This document shows positions 45,072-54,194 of a stretch of DNA of 64,000 nucleotides, in pieces. The DNA is taken from the NCBI RefSeq assembly GCF_023017165.1, contig NZ_JALKBW010000001.1, positions 1,674,001-1,738,000 on the forward strand, written 5' to 3'. The notes beneath the pieces were generated by a model that searched no databases, was not told the DNA's origin, and saw only the letters and a list, made by a program, of their open reading frames with translations. The DNA comes from Gordonia alkaliphila (GTDB taxonomy: Bacteria; Actinomycetota; Actinomycetes; Mycobacteriales; Mycobacteriaceae). The position numbers and the translations under genes were made by a program. The number at the start of each line of letters is the position of its first letter. The stretch's first letter is position 1.

Positions 45072-45088
45072 GACTACACAGAGTAGTC
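45072..45088. promoter_or_regulatory. Dyad in the flavohaemoglobin/amidohydrolase intergenic region
   Basis: GACTAC-ACAGA-GTAGTC, perfect 6-bp arms, 70 bp upstream of the flavohaemoglobin start and 62 bp upstream of the divergent gene. Candidate operator for one or both. Confidence 0.45.
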
Positions 45089-45149
45089 CGGTCGGTCTCG
45101 TCGTGCCGTCGGCGCGCGCCGCGCACGCGAATGTGGCACGCTGAAAAGG

Positions 45150-46286
45150 GTGGCGACCTTGGCTGGACGTGTACCGGGGATCGTGGACGCTCATGTGAAC
45201 TTCTTCGATCCGCGGAGACCGCCGTGGGGTCTGCCGCGCATCGGCCGGGTGCCGACGCCGATTCTGCGCGCGCTGCCCGATCCGCTCGTGCGCTTGGCCA
45301 CCCGGATCGCCGATGAGCAGAGTCTCAGCGGAGTCGCGGGCCCGGGTCTGCTGTCTGCGCGCTATCAGATGCGCGAGTATGTGCGCGACACGGCGGGACT
45401 GGCCTCGGTGGCCGGAGTTCCGGTCGCTGCGGTGCTGCCGGTGGACGCGCAGTGGCGGCGGCGGGTGTCGATCAATGAGGCGCCCGAAGCGATCGCTGAA
45501 GACATGCGCACCCTGCGGGAGCTGTCTTACGGCGCCCCGTCGCCCGCACTGGGCGGACTGATCGTCCCCGGCGACGAACGCGTCGCCGGACTGGGTGTGC
45601 GCACGGTGCTCGACGACGAGGAAAGCTTGATCCGCGGCGTGCGACTGCGCTGGGGACGGCATCCGGACCCGCTGGTGCGCGACTGGTCCACCGAACCGGA
45701 TGCGCTCGGCTCGCCGATCTTCCGGAAGGCCTTCGCCCGGCTCGCCGAGCGCGGGCTGATCTTCGAATCCCTGTGTTACTCACACGAACTGGCGCAACTG
45801 GCCGACCTGGCCTCGGAGTTCCCGGAGACCACGATCGTCGTCGAGCACCTGGGGCTGCCGGTCGGCGTCTTCGGGCCCATCGGCAGTTCGACGGGCGCGA
45901 CGGCCGCCGCGCGGGCGGACATCCTGAGCCTGTGGCGCGAGCGGATGGCCATGCTCGCGGCTCGGCCGAACGTGCTGGTGAAGATCAGCGGTATCGCCTC
46001 GCAACTCCTCGGTTACGGCGACGAGAAGGCGGGGAACATCGGCGGGCAACGCATCCTGGCCGACATGATCGGGCCGCTGGTGCTGCACGTGGTGGACCGC
46101 TTCGGTCCCGAGCGGGTGATCTTCGGCTCCAATGCGCCGCTGGACAGTCACAACGCGACGATCGGCGTGACCGTCGGCGCGCTGCTCGACGTCCTGGGTC
46201 CGCGTGGCGACTACCTGCTTGCCCACCTGTTCGCCGAGAACGCGCAGCGCGTCTACCGGATTCCGCCGGCCGCCACCGAGGGCTGA
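45150..46286 (+). CDS. Amidohydrolase-2 family (TIM-barrel) hydrolase
   Basis: 378 residues from GTG at 45150; a later start is possible since the AAAAGGG lies very close. Amidohydrolase-2 (PF04909) pattern: VDAHVNFFDP near the N-terminus (HxH replaced by HVN), IVVEHLGLPVG, VLVKISGIASQL and a late FGSNAPLDS. The fuconolactonase/2-pyrone-4,6-dicarboxylate lactonase branch shows similar blocks. The first metal motif lacks its second His, so metal binding may be altered or absent. The substrate is unknown; its stop codon is 4 bp from that of the convergent GH gene. Confidence 0.82.
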   Translation: MATLAGRVPGIVDAHVNFFDPRRPPWGLPRIGRVPTPILRALPDPLVRLATRIADEQSLSGVAGPGLLSARYQMREYVRDTAGLASVAGVPVAAVLPVDAQWRRRVSINEAPEAIAEDMRTLRELSYGAPSPALGGLIVPGDERVAGLGVRTVLDDEESLIRGVRLRWGRHPDPLVRDWSTEPDALGSPIFRKAFARLAERGLIFESLCYSHELAQLADLASEFPETTIVVEHLGLPVGVFGPIGSSTGATAAARADILSLWRERMAMLAARPNVLVKISGIASQLLGYGDEKAGNIGGQRILADMIGPLVLHVVDRFGPERVIFGSNAPLDSHNATIGVTVGALLDVLGPRGDYLLAHLFAENAQRVYRIPPAATEG

Positions 46287-46290
46287 GCTG

Positions 46291-47385
46291 TCAGTTCAGA
46301 CGGGGCCACAGCGGGTCGCCCGGACCGATGTCGTAGGTGCATTCGGAGGGGCGCGGGTCGGGCACGTACGACCACACGAGAGCGCCCGCGCCGCCGAGAT
46401 CGCGGGCCGTGTCGATCTGCGCGCGAAGCAGATCTGCGCGTTGGGCCAGGGGACGGCACGATCCGGCCTCGATACCCACCTCGGCGACCAGCAGCGGCTT
46501 GTGCACGTCCTTCGCGATCTCGATGCGAGCGGGCAGTCGTGCGTCGACGGGGACCAGGGCATCGGTGGGGTACAGGTGATACTCGAGGACGTCGATCCCC
46601 GGGGACGCGCCGAGGTTCGCGTAGGCCGGGCCCGCGCTGCCGCACTGGTCACCGCCCAGCAGGCCGGCGAATATGAGGTGGTCGGGATCGATCTCGTCGA
46701 TCAGCGCACCGACGTCGTCGTAGAAGGTGCGCAGCACCTCGGCTGCGTCTGGTGCACAGGTCCGGCCGCTCGGTGCGGTGCATGCGGCGTCGAGGCAGGT
46801 CACGGGCTCGGGCTCGCCGACCGCCGTCCAGCCGACCAGAGCGGGAGCGTCGTGCCAGCGCTGCACCGCCGTGCGCACCCAGTCGGCGTAGCTGCCGTGC
46901 GCGCTGGCCTGCCGGGTACGCCACTGCCCCCGATAGAAGTCGATGTCTTTGACGGTCTCACCGTCGCAGGCGCCGTCGCCGGACGCCAGGACGGGCAGCA
47001 CCAACTGGTCGTGACGGGCGGCCGCCGCGAACACCGCGTCGGCGGCGGCGTAGTCGATGGTGCCGTCGTCGGAGCGGACCGTCGACGGCGCGAGGAGCGC
47101 GAATCGGGTCAGCGAACGTGCTGGGAGAGCGCCGAAGTACTCGTCCAGGTTCACTTGCGCGCCGCAGCCGACATTGAGCGACCAGTCGGTGGTGAGCTGG
47201 TAGGCGTTGTAGCCGACCGGCCACCAGGGCTCACCGTCGAGCAACAGTCGAGTGCTGTCGACGGTGACCGCGGCGACCGGTTCGGTGGTCGTCGGCCGAT
47301 CGTCGCCGCGAACGACGACGCCGACGGCGAGCGCGATCACCGCGACGACGACGACGAACAGGTCGCCGGCAGCTGCGCGTCTCAC
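46291..47385 (-). CDS. Membrane-anchored GH5-like glycoside hydrolase, exopolysaccharide operon gene 5
   Basis: 364 residues from GTG at 47385, overlapping the preceding stop as GTGA. An N-terminal helix (FVVVVAVIALAVGVVV) anchors or exports it. The rest looks like a (beta/alpha)8 clan-A hydrolase: PVGYNAYQL at strand 1, GWTAVGEPEPV with the presumed acid/base Glu, YHLYPTD, and LLVAEVGIE with the presumed nucleophile Glu. Cys residues suggest disulfides. Polysaccharide synthase operons commonly encode such a hydrolase to trim or release the polymer (BcsZ, for cellulose). The specificity, perhaps mannan or glucan, is not readable. Confidence 0.83.
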   Translation of the reverse strand: MRRAAAGDLFVVVVAVIALAVGVVVRGDDRPTTTEPVAAVTVDSTRLLLDGEPWWPVGYNAYQLTTDWSLNVGCGAQVNLDEYFGALPARSLTRFALLAPSTVRSDDGTIDYAAADAVFAAAARHDQLVLPVLASGDGACDGETVKDIDFYRGQWRTRQASAHGSYADWVRTAVQRWHDAPALVGWTAVGEPEPVTCLDAACTAPSGRTCAPDAAEVLRTFYDDVGALIDEIDPDHLIFAGLLGGDQCGSAGPAYANLGASPGIDVLEYHLYPTDALVPVDARLPARIEIAKDVHKPLLVAEVGIEAGSCRPLAQRADLLRAQIDTARDLGGAGALVWSYVPDPRPSECTYDIGPGDPLWPRLN

Positions 47386-49109
47386 GGGAGCTCGACCTGG
47401 CGGGGTAGGACGCGATAGATCCGCCAGTCCGGGAGGTCCGCTCCCTGATTGGGCGCCTCCAGCGTGAGGACGCCCACGTCGGCGCCGTTCTCGTACAGCG
47501 TCGGGTAGCGGAGGTTGAGCGCGTCCGAGCGTCCGCGCCCGGTGTTGGGCACACTGAGCAGATATTGGACGCGGTACCGTGCGGGATCGTTGAGGATCTC
47601 CGCGAAGTCCTGGTCGGACGGGATGACGAACTGGCTGGGTCGGGCCGACCTGGCCACCACCGCGAACCCGTAGACGGTATCGGTGAGCACCGCGCCGTCG
47701 GGGAGGTCGAGGGCGTCGAGGTACTCGGCGAGTTGGCGTTCGGTGGAGAACGACCGGGCCACTGTGCGGGCGTCGAGGTGCACCGGGTCCACCGAGTCGG
47801 GCTGCGGGTGGACGATGGTGGCGAGCGCGAACTCCTGCGGCGCGTACCGGGGCGAGGTGATCCCGACCGCGGTGACGCCGATCGCCGCCACCATGGTGAC
47901 CGCGGCGAGTGCCGCCGCAGCCGCCGACCGCAGCCGGTGGCGACCGGGCGGTAAGAGGGGCGGCACTTGGGCGTCGTGTCCGAGACGACGGTGCGGCACG
48001 GTGCGGCGTTCGGGCACGGCGAGCAACGCGACGGTGGCCATCAGCGGCACCACCGCGAGATAGAAGCGCAGGAAGCCGAAGGTGGAGCCGAGCGCGTAGG
48101 TCGAGGTCTGGAAGGCGAGGACCGCGCCACCGGCGACGATGGCTGCCACCAGGGGGCGGAGGCGGCGTCGTCGCCACCGCCACACTGCGACGACGGCCAA
48201 CAGCACGGGAAGGAGCGGGGCCAGCAGGAACATCTCGGTGAACGAGAAGCCGAGCGCCGACCCGAGGGAGGACGAGCCGCTGCCGCCCGATTCGGCGATG
48301 ATCGCCGCGTTGCCGTACTCGGAGGTGAACTGGGCGAGCAGTTCGCCGTTGATGATCCAACTGGTGAGTGACCAGACCACGAAGGCTGCGGCCGCGGGCA
48401 GGAGCACCAGTCCGGCGTCGATCAGCGCGCGGTCCCGACGTCGGGTCCGATCCGGGCGTCGATATGTCACGGTGGCGACGAAGACTGCGGTGATCACCGC
48501 GGCCGCGCCCAGGTCGTAGCGGGTGAGGAAGCCCAGGGCGAGTGCGATGCCGGCGGTGACGAGGTCGTGGACGTCGTCGGTGTCCACCCAGCGGATCACC
48601 CGGCGCGCCGTCCACAGCAGGAAGAACAACGACGGCGCTTCGCTCATGCCGTTCGCGGCGTAGAGCACGATCATCGGGTTCACCGCGTAGGCGGCGACGA
48701 CGATCGCCAGCAATACGGGTGGCACCCCGCGATCACGGCCGATCCCGTAGAGCATCGCCACGGACCCGGCCATGAACGCCGACGACATGATGACGGCCGA
48801 CAGTGCATCAACGGTGAGTATCGGGAACACTGGCGACACGGCGATCAACGGCAGTTGGACCAGCGCCGTCAGCGGCGTGAAGATGAAGCCGATCGCCGAC
48901 AGGTGCGGATCGCGGCTGAACAGGACGCTCTGCGCGGCCTGCACACGGGAGAGCGCGTCGCCGAAGAAAAACTGCTGGTCCACAGCGAGGTAGTAGCCCA
49001 CCGTCAGGTACGCCAACCAGCACAGCGCGAAGACCAGCCACCCGTTCGGGCGCAACCTGGTGCGACGGCGCTGCATGTCCCGCTGTCGCGCCCGGTCCGG
49101 GGCGGTCAC
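47382..49109 (-). CDS. GT-C-type polytopic glycosyltransferase, exopolysaccharide operon gene 4
   Basis: 575 residues from GTG at 49109, overlapping the GT2 stop as GTGA; an internal ATG occurs 11 codons later. About eleven membrane helices in the first 400 residues, with an early luminal-loop motif FFFGDALSRVQAA that fits the acidic catalytic motif of GT-C enzymes (ArnT/PMT/GT39 type), which use polyprenyl-phosphate sugars. The C-terminal 170 residues are soluble and extracytoplasmic. It probably adds a side residue to the polymer or its lipid acceptor (inference). Confidence 0.83.
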   Translation of the reverse strand: MTAPDRARQRDMQRRRTRLRPNGWLVFALCWLAYLTVGYYLAVDQQFFFGDALSRVQAAQSVLFSRDPHLSAIGFIFTPLTALVQLPLIAVSPVFPILTVDALSAVIMSSAFMAGSVAMLYGIGRDRGVPPVLLAIVVAAYAVNPMIVLYAANGMSEAPSLFFLLWTARRVIRWVDTDDVHDLVTAGIALALGFLTRYDLGAAAVITAVFVATVTYRRPDRTRRRDRALIDAGLVLLPAAAAFVVWSLTSWIINGELLAQFTSEYGNAAIIAESGGSGSSSLGSALGFSFTEMFLLAPLLPVLLAVVAVWRWRRRRLRPLVAAIVAGGAVLAFQTSTYALGSTFGFLRFYLAVVPLMATVALLAVPERRTVPHRRLGHDAQVPPLLPPGRHRLRSAAAAALAAVTMVAAIGVTAVGITSPRYAPQEFALATIVHPQPDSVDPVHLDARTVARSFSTERQLAEYLDALDLPDGAVLTDTVYGFAVVARSARPSQFVIPSDQDFAEILNDPARYRVQYLLSVPNTGRGRSDALNLRYPTLYENGADVGVLTLEAPNQGADLPDWRIYRVLPRQVELP

Positions 49110-50632
49110 GGCGCTGCGCTCGCGGCGCCGTCGGGGTCGGCGGCCTCGTCGTTCTTCGTGCTGCTGCTCGTGAGGCCGTGGACGGTCTTCTCCCAGTACG
49201 ACGGGCTGGTGATCAGCTGCCACATGCCCTTGATCGCGGCGATCGACATGAGGACCCAGTAGAACGGGACGATCAGCGCCGACCAGAACAGCTCGGGACG
49301 ACGTTCCTCCCGGATGGCGACGATGTTCATGTAGATCATCGCGCTGTTGCCGATCACCAGGGAGATCAGCGCCAGGTAGTAGACGGGCCCGGGGAACAGG
49401 GCGGCGATCGCGGTCGGTTCACCGCTGATCCAGATCACCAGAATGAGCCAGAACGCCATGTTGACGCAGGCGATCAGCGGGGTGCCGGCCAACAACATGG
49501 TGAACCGGTAGACCTGCACCGCGCCGAGCGTCCGCCACAACTGGAGGGGATGGCGCATGTGGACCAACCACGTCTGCATGTAGCCCTTGTACCAGCGCGA
49601 ACGCTGGCGAATCCAGTTGATGCCGTCGACATTGGCTTCTTCGATCGTCACCGAGTCGATCACCTCGGTGCGATAGCCGCGCGCCGCGATCCGGATGCCG
49701 AGGTCGGCGTCCTCGGTCACGTTGTGCGGATCCCACGCGCCGATCTCGTCGAGCAGGGTGCGTCGGAAATGGTTCGACGTGCCGCCCAGCGGGATGGGCG
49801 AACGACTGGCCATGATGCCGGGGAGCAGCGTGCCGAACCAGATGCCGTAGTCGGCGGTGAACCAGCGGGTGAGCAGGTTGTCGGTGGCGTTGTGGAAGGA
49901 GAGTTTGCCCTGCACGCACACCACGTCGTCGTCGGCATCCTCGAAGGCGGCGGCCACGCGGCGCAGTTGCAGTGGATCGGGTTCGTCCTCGGCGTCGTAG
50001 ATGGTGATGATCTCACCGGTCGCGAAGGCCATGCCGTAGTTGCAGGCCTTGGGTTTGGTGCGCGGCTCGGCCGGCGGCACCAGCACCACGGTGACGATCG
50101 GATCCTCGCCCATGCTGCGCGCCGCCTCGATGGTGGGCGTGTCGTCGGCCTCCAACAGCAGGAGCACCTGGATCTTCTCCTGCGGATACTCCAGCGCCCG
50201 CATGTGGGCGATCAGGTCGCCGATCACCTCGGGTTCGCCGTAGGCGGGCACCAGCACCGTGTAGGTGGGCAGCGCGTCGTCGTCGATGGCGCGGGCGCGT
50301 TCGTCGGTCACGGCGATGGCGCCGTTGACCAGGCCGCGTCGAAACAGGAGCAGGCGGTCGGTCATCGCCAGGATGTAGACGACGGTCATCAGCGAGACGA
50401 CGGTCGCGGCGGTCGGCAGAGGCCAGAGCACGGCAGCCACCGCGGCCACCGCGGCCACCGCGAATCCGATGGTCTTCTGCGGCCGAGTGAAGGCGACGGC
50501 GGCCGAAGCATCCGGAAAACGTGTGCGCAGCCCGTCGACGGCTTCGACGAGCGCGGCCTGACAGTAATCGTCGTTCGCCATCAGTTCGGCGACGGGGCGG
50601 GTGGCCGGGGAACCGGCGGGGTGGCTGATCAT
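49106..50632 (-). CDS. Processive GT2 glycosyltransferase (BcsA-like), exopolysaccharide operon gene 3
   Basis: 508 residues from ATG at 50632, overlapping the upstream stop by 4 nt. An N-terminal soluble stretch of 65 residues precedes two helices. The GT-A domain follows with VLVPAYGEPEVI, the metal-binding DAEDEPDP (DxD), VTEDADLGIRI (TED) and IRQRSRWYKGYMQTW (QxxRW), the full set for a processive synthase. Four or more C-terminal helices form the export channel. There is no PilZ domain, so c-di-GMP control of this subunit is unlikely. The product is a beta-linked homopolymer or repeating glycan. Confidence 0.94.
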   Translation of the reverse strand: MISHPAGSPATRPVAELMANDDYCQAALVEAVDGLRTRFPDASAAVAFTRPQKTIGFAVAAVAAVAAVLWPLPTAATVVSLMTVVYILAMTDRLLLFRRGLVNGAIAVTDERARAIDDDALPTYTVLVPAYGEPEVIGDLIAHMRALEYPQEKIQVLLLLEADDTPTIEAARSMGEDPIVTVVLVPPAEPRTKPKACNYGMAFATGEIITIYDAEDEPDPLQLRRVAAAFEDADDDVVCVQGKLSFHNATDNLLTRWFTADYGIWFGTLLPGIMASRSPIPLGGTSNHFRRTLLDEIGAWDPHNVTEDADLGIRIAARGYRTEVIDSVTIEEANVDGINWIRQRSRWYKGYMQTWLVHMRHPLQLWRTLGAVQVYRFTMLLAGTPLIACVNMAFWLILVIWISGEPTAIAALFPGPVYYLALISLVIGNSAMIYMNIVAIREERRPELFWSALIVPFYWVLMSIAAIKGMWQLITSPSYWEKTVHGLTSSSTKNDEAADPDGAASAAP

Positions 50633-52161
50633 CGCGATCTCTCGGCGGCGGCGATCTGGGTGTCGATCAGGTCGCCGGCCAATTTCACGAGGAGGTCGTA
50701 ATCCTTGAACCGGGGGTCGAGATCCTGGGTGACGGCGTTGCCGCGGAAGACGCGGGTCAAGATGTCGTTGACGAGATCCAGTGTCTCCTCCGGTCGGCGC
50801 AGCTGCAGGAACTGTGCCGTCGGCTCGTGGTTGTCCACCGAGATCAGGGTGACCTCTTGCGTCCTTCGGCCGTTGTTCCACCGCCACGACAGCGCGTTGT
50901 AGGTGAGTAGACGCTGGTCGTCGACCACGGTGGACAGGGTGCCGAGGATCCCATGCGGCAGCTCGACGGGCCGGCCGATCGAGGTGCGGACACCGGAGAC
51001 CGCATAGCGCACGGAGGCCGGATAGATGTCGAAGGTGAGCGGCACGGCGGACTCGACGGCGTCGACCACCACGCGCCGTGGCCGGGCGTGCACGTCGAAC
51101 GCCGGATCGCCGACGTTCTGCTCCAGGATCTGGCGCATCCCCGTCGCCTGCCAGCCGTTCACGGTGGCCGGAAACGGGCCGGTGGCCTCGATCTGCCGCC
51201 AGCCGGACGGCACCAGCAGCGGTGGTTCGCTGCGCATGCCCGCGATGTACACACCGTCGTTCGGCGTCACCGTCGGCGCGCCGATCAGGTTCAAGACCAC
51301 GGTGAACACGATCAGGATCAGGGTGCCGGTGCGGTTGTCGGCGGCGGTGGGCGGTCGTACGTCCCGGTGCGGCAGCGGTTTGAGCGTCCGATCGGGGAAC
51401 CGGCGCTGCACGTACGCGAAGATCGCGATCGCGGCGCCGCAGCCGAACGCGGGCACCCAGTGGTACACCGCGAGACCGGCCTCCGGCGCCACCAGGAGCA
51501 GGACGGCGAGCACCGCGGCGCCCGAGAACGCCGCGGCGACGGCGCCGATGACAGCGCGCCGACGGGTGGTGCCGACGGCCACTGCGGTGGCTGCGACGCC
51601 CAGCACCAACATCACGACGCCGGCGTCCAGGCGACTGTTGCCGAGCGAGATCACCAGCACCCGGTACGGCAGCGGGAACAGGGACAGGCTCAGCACCCAC
51701 ACCCACCGGTAGCGGAGGGCGGGGCGCAATCCGAACAGCAGCACGCAGCCGGCGAACAGGAAGACCACCAGTGCCAGCAGGTCCGTGCGGGTCATCAGGT
51801 AGGCGGGCAGGTAGCGGCGATTCAACAGGCCCAGCAGCGCGGTCGCGAGGATCAGCGTCACGATGCCGACGATGTGGTCGGTGTCCCGGTCGTAGATCGG
51901 CGGTTCGTTCTCGTGCCGGACGCTCACGCCGATGGCGGCGAGCACGCACAGCCCCGCGGCCGCCGGGAGGTAGGTGAGCAGAGTGCCCTCGCCGAGTTCC
52001 ATCCCGACCGATCCGAGGGTGTCCCAGAAGGCCGCGACGGTCAGGATCAGCAGCGCCGACCACCGCCACGCGAGGACGACGAGCGGGCGCTCCCGCAGCG
52101 GCGTCCGCGCTACGGACGCCTCATCCGATGGAGCCGGTGCGTGCGGCGCCGGTGCGGTCAC
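50629..52161 (-). CDS. Polytopic membrane protein of unknown function, exopolysaccharide operon gene 2
   Basis: 510 residues, GTG at 52161 overlapping the bcsB-like stop (GTGA). About ten helices occupy residues 30-280, followed by an extracytoplasmic domain of roughly 220 residues after one more helix. The membrane half, with a DTDHIVG loop, LRPALRYRWVW, then LSLFPLPYRV, resembles the outline of exosortases, but the catalytic Cys-Ser-Gly-x-Arg motif is missing. I therefore give no function. Its place between BcsB-like and synthase genes suggests a structural or export subunit. Confidence 0.82.
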   Translation of the reverse strand: MTAPAPHAPAPSDEASVARTPLRERPLVVLAWRWSALLILTVAAFWDTLGSVGMELGEGTLLTYLPAAAGLCVLAAIGVSVRHENEPPIYDRDTDHIVGIVTLILATALLGLLNRRYLPAYLMTRTDLLALVVFLFAGCVLLFGLRPALRYRWVWVLSLSLFPLPYRVLVISLGNSRLDAGVVMLVLGVAATAVAVGTTRRRAVIGAVAAAFSGAAVLAVLLLVAPEAGLAVYHWVPAFGCGAAIAIFAYVQRRFPDRTLKPLPHRDVRPPTAADNRTGTLILIVFTVVLNLIGAPTVTPNDGVYIAGMRSEPPLLVPSGWRQIEATGPFPATVNGWQATGMRQILEQNVGDPAFDVHARPRRVVVDAVESAVPLTFDIYPASVRYAVSGVRTSIGRPVELPHGILGTLSTVVDDQRLLTYNALSWRWNNGRRTQEVTLISVDNHEPTAQFLQLRRPEETLDLVNDILTRVFRGNAVTQDLDPRFKDYDLLVKLAGDLIDTQIAAAERSR

Positions 52162-54098
52162 GGCCCGGCGTCGGCGTCACCGGGTGCCGGTCGTCGGCCC
52201 CGGCGCCGCAGGATCAGGGCGCTGCTGACCAGGGCGGCCACCGCGACCGCTGCGCCGATCCCGATCCATGCCCCGGTGGACAGTCCGCGGTCCGCCTCGT
52301 GGGCGATGGTCGGCGGAACCGCCAGCACCGGCTGCTGGTCGGCGGTCTGCAGCAGGGCGGTGCCGTCGAGCGCCGACCATCGGTTCTGGTCGTCGTCGAG
52401 CCACGTCAAGGCGGTGTCGAGGAGCTCAGGTGCGCCCGTCGAGGTGGCCACCAGGACGGTGCGGTCGTTCTGGCGGACCACCTGGAGCGAACCGAACGGG
52501 ACCTGCGGGATGTTCGTCACCGCGGGGCCGCCGCCCACATAGTTCACCGTGATCTCGCCCTGCCCGGTGCGCTTGACCGGTAGCGGTAGGTCGCCGAGGC
52601 CCTCGCCGTCGGCGGCGATCAGTACCGCGGGCAGCTTCGGATTGAGCGCCGAAACCGCCACCGTGTCGATGCCCAGCGGCGTCGCCGACATCCGCTGCAG
52701 GCCGGTCACGATCTGCACGGCGCGGCCGATGTCGGCGAGGTCCCCGGTGGTCCAGGCCAGCTGGGTCCGCGGCAGCAGCGTTTGCGGGAGCGAGCCGAAA
52801 CCGGGCGGAACGGGCGGGTCGGCGGGCGTGGATTCGACGAGGCCGTCCGCGGACAGCGACAGGCTGGTCCGGTGGGCGTCGCCGCAGAGGGTTCCGCTGT
52901 CGCCGCGCTCGACGGTGACGGTGACGTCGGTGAAGCGGTTGACGGCGTCGGGCAGCGTCACCCAGGTGTCGAAGCCGCCGTGCGACTCGGTCGGCCACGA
53001 GTCCACGACGGTGTCGCCGGCGCGGACCACCACGCGGCCCCCGCTGCCGGACGGCGGCGGGGTGTAGGTGCCGCGCAACTGGATACGGACGTCCTTGACG
53101 GGCCGTCCGATGCGGGTCTGGTCGATGCCGATCGACAGCGACGGCCAGCCCGTGGTGGTGACCTGCTGGTCGGTGACATCGAGGTCGGCCAACGTGGTGA
53201 CGGCGCGCGGCAGCTGCGGGGCGGCCACGCCGGGACCGGGGACCGCGGCGGCGGCCATGGCCAACGACGACAGGTCCGAGGTGAGGAAGGCCGCGGTCCG
53301 GCTCAGGTCCGGTCCGCCCAGCGTCAGGTAGCGGTCGTCGACCACCGCCAGGCCCGCCGTGAGGTCCTCGGCGATCACGATCTGCCGTTCGAACGGACTC
53401 GTCGCGACCGGCGGGCGCAGGGCGGTGCGCGGCAGGGAGCGGGTGACGATCTGCACGGGCACGTTCTGGTACCGGGCGACGACGGCGGCGGCCACGTCCA
53501 CCGCCGCGGCGCCCTCGGCCTCGCGCGGATCGCTCGGCACGTACAGGGTCAGCTTGGTGAGTACCGGCGGCAGGAAGTCGCCGACTGTGCGGACGCCGGC
53601 GGGTCGTCCGGCGAACTCGATACGGGCATCGGTGAGTCGGAAGGCCTGGGCGGGATCGAACTGGCAGAAGCCGTCGGTGCGCAGGTAGCTCTGCAGAGTC
53701 AGATTCGCCGAGTTGGTCCTCTCGTCCACGCGAAGTCCGGTCAGCGGCAGCGCGATCGCCGCGTTCGGCGTGGTCGGCACCGCGGTGCGGGAGATCAGGC
53801 GCTCGCCCTGCCGGACGTCGACGGTGCCGCCGGTGACCCACGGCGGCAGCGCGACGGTGCCGCGCAGCACGGTCGGCGCGGTGCCGGGCGGCACCGAGAC
53901 GGTCAGCGGGTACGCGTAATCCTGGCCGGGCAGGGTCACCGTCGCTCCGGCGCCGAGGTAGTCGAGTCCGATGCTCAGGCCGGCGCCGCTGTTGGTCGGC
54001 GCGCCGGCGTCGTCGGGGGCGGCGAGCGCGAGACCCGGACCGCCGCCGACCAGTAGTAGCGCCAGGCCGACTGTGACTGCCGCTATCGTTCGTCGCAT
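52158..54098 (-). CDS. BcsB-like exopolysaccharide periplasmic subunit, operon gene 1
   Basis: 646 residues from ATG at 54098. A signal peptide (RRTIAAVTVGLALLLVGG ending ALAAP) is followed by about 560 extracytoplasmic residues and a C-terminal helix (WIGIGAAVAVAALVSSALIL) with an Arg tail. BcsB (PF03170) features are visible: alternating carbohydrate-binding-like (GTVALPPWV, LRGTYTPPPSG) and flavodoxin-like segments (RQIVIAEDL). BcsB binds the emerging glucan and supports BcsA. As first gene of the five-gene operon it implies a cellulose-type secretion mode in this organism. Confidence 0.88.
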   Translation of the reverse strand: MRRTIAAVTVGLALLLVGGGPGLALAAPDDAGAPTNSGAGLSIGLDYLGAGATVTLPGQDYAYPLTVSVPPGTAPTVLRGTVALPPWVTGGTVDVRQGERLISRTAVPTTPNAAIALPLTGLRVDERTNSANLTLQSYLRTDGFCQFDPAQAFRLTDARIEFAGRPAGVRTVGDFLPPVLTKLTLYVPSDPREAEGAAAVDVAAAVVARYQNVPVQIVTRSLPRTALRPPVATSPFERQIVIAEDLTAGLAVVDDRYLTLGGPDLSRTAAFLTSDLSSLAMAAAAVPGPGVAAPQLPRAVTTLADLDVTDQQVTTTGWPSLSIGIDQTRIGRPVKDVRIQLRGTYTPPPSGSGGRVVVRAGDTVVDSWPTESHGGFDTWVTLPDAVNRFTDVTVTVERGDSGTLCGDAHRTSLSLSADGLVESTPADPPVPPGFGSLPQTLLPRTQLAWTTGDLADIGRAVQIVTGLQRMSATPLGIDTVAVSALNPKLPAVLIAADGEGLGDLPLPVKRTGQGEITVNYVGGGPAVTNIPQVPFGSLQVVRQNDRTVLVATSTGAPELLDTALTWLDDDQNRWSALDGTALLQTADQQPVLAVPPTIAHEADRGLSTGAWIGIGAAVAVAALVSSALILRRRGRRPAPGDADAGP

Positions 54099-54100
54099 AG

Positions 54101-54167
54101 GGTCAGTTTTACGTGAGAGCGCACTGATGTCTAAAGATCGCGCCAGAAGATCACGTGCTGACTGACC
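54101..54167. promoter_or_regulatory. Long interrupted inverted repeat at the exopolysaccharide operon promoter
   Basis: GGTCAGT-TTT-ACGTGA (54101-54116) and TCACGT-GCTG-ACTGACC (54151-54167) pair over 13 positions around a 34-nt centre. It begins 3 bp upstream of the bcsB-like start and ends 28 bp before the divergent SDR start, so it could control both genes or fold in the operon's leader RNA. Confidence 0.55.
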
Positions 54168-54194
54168 GTTCACCGGCTCGATGGGAAGCAAATC

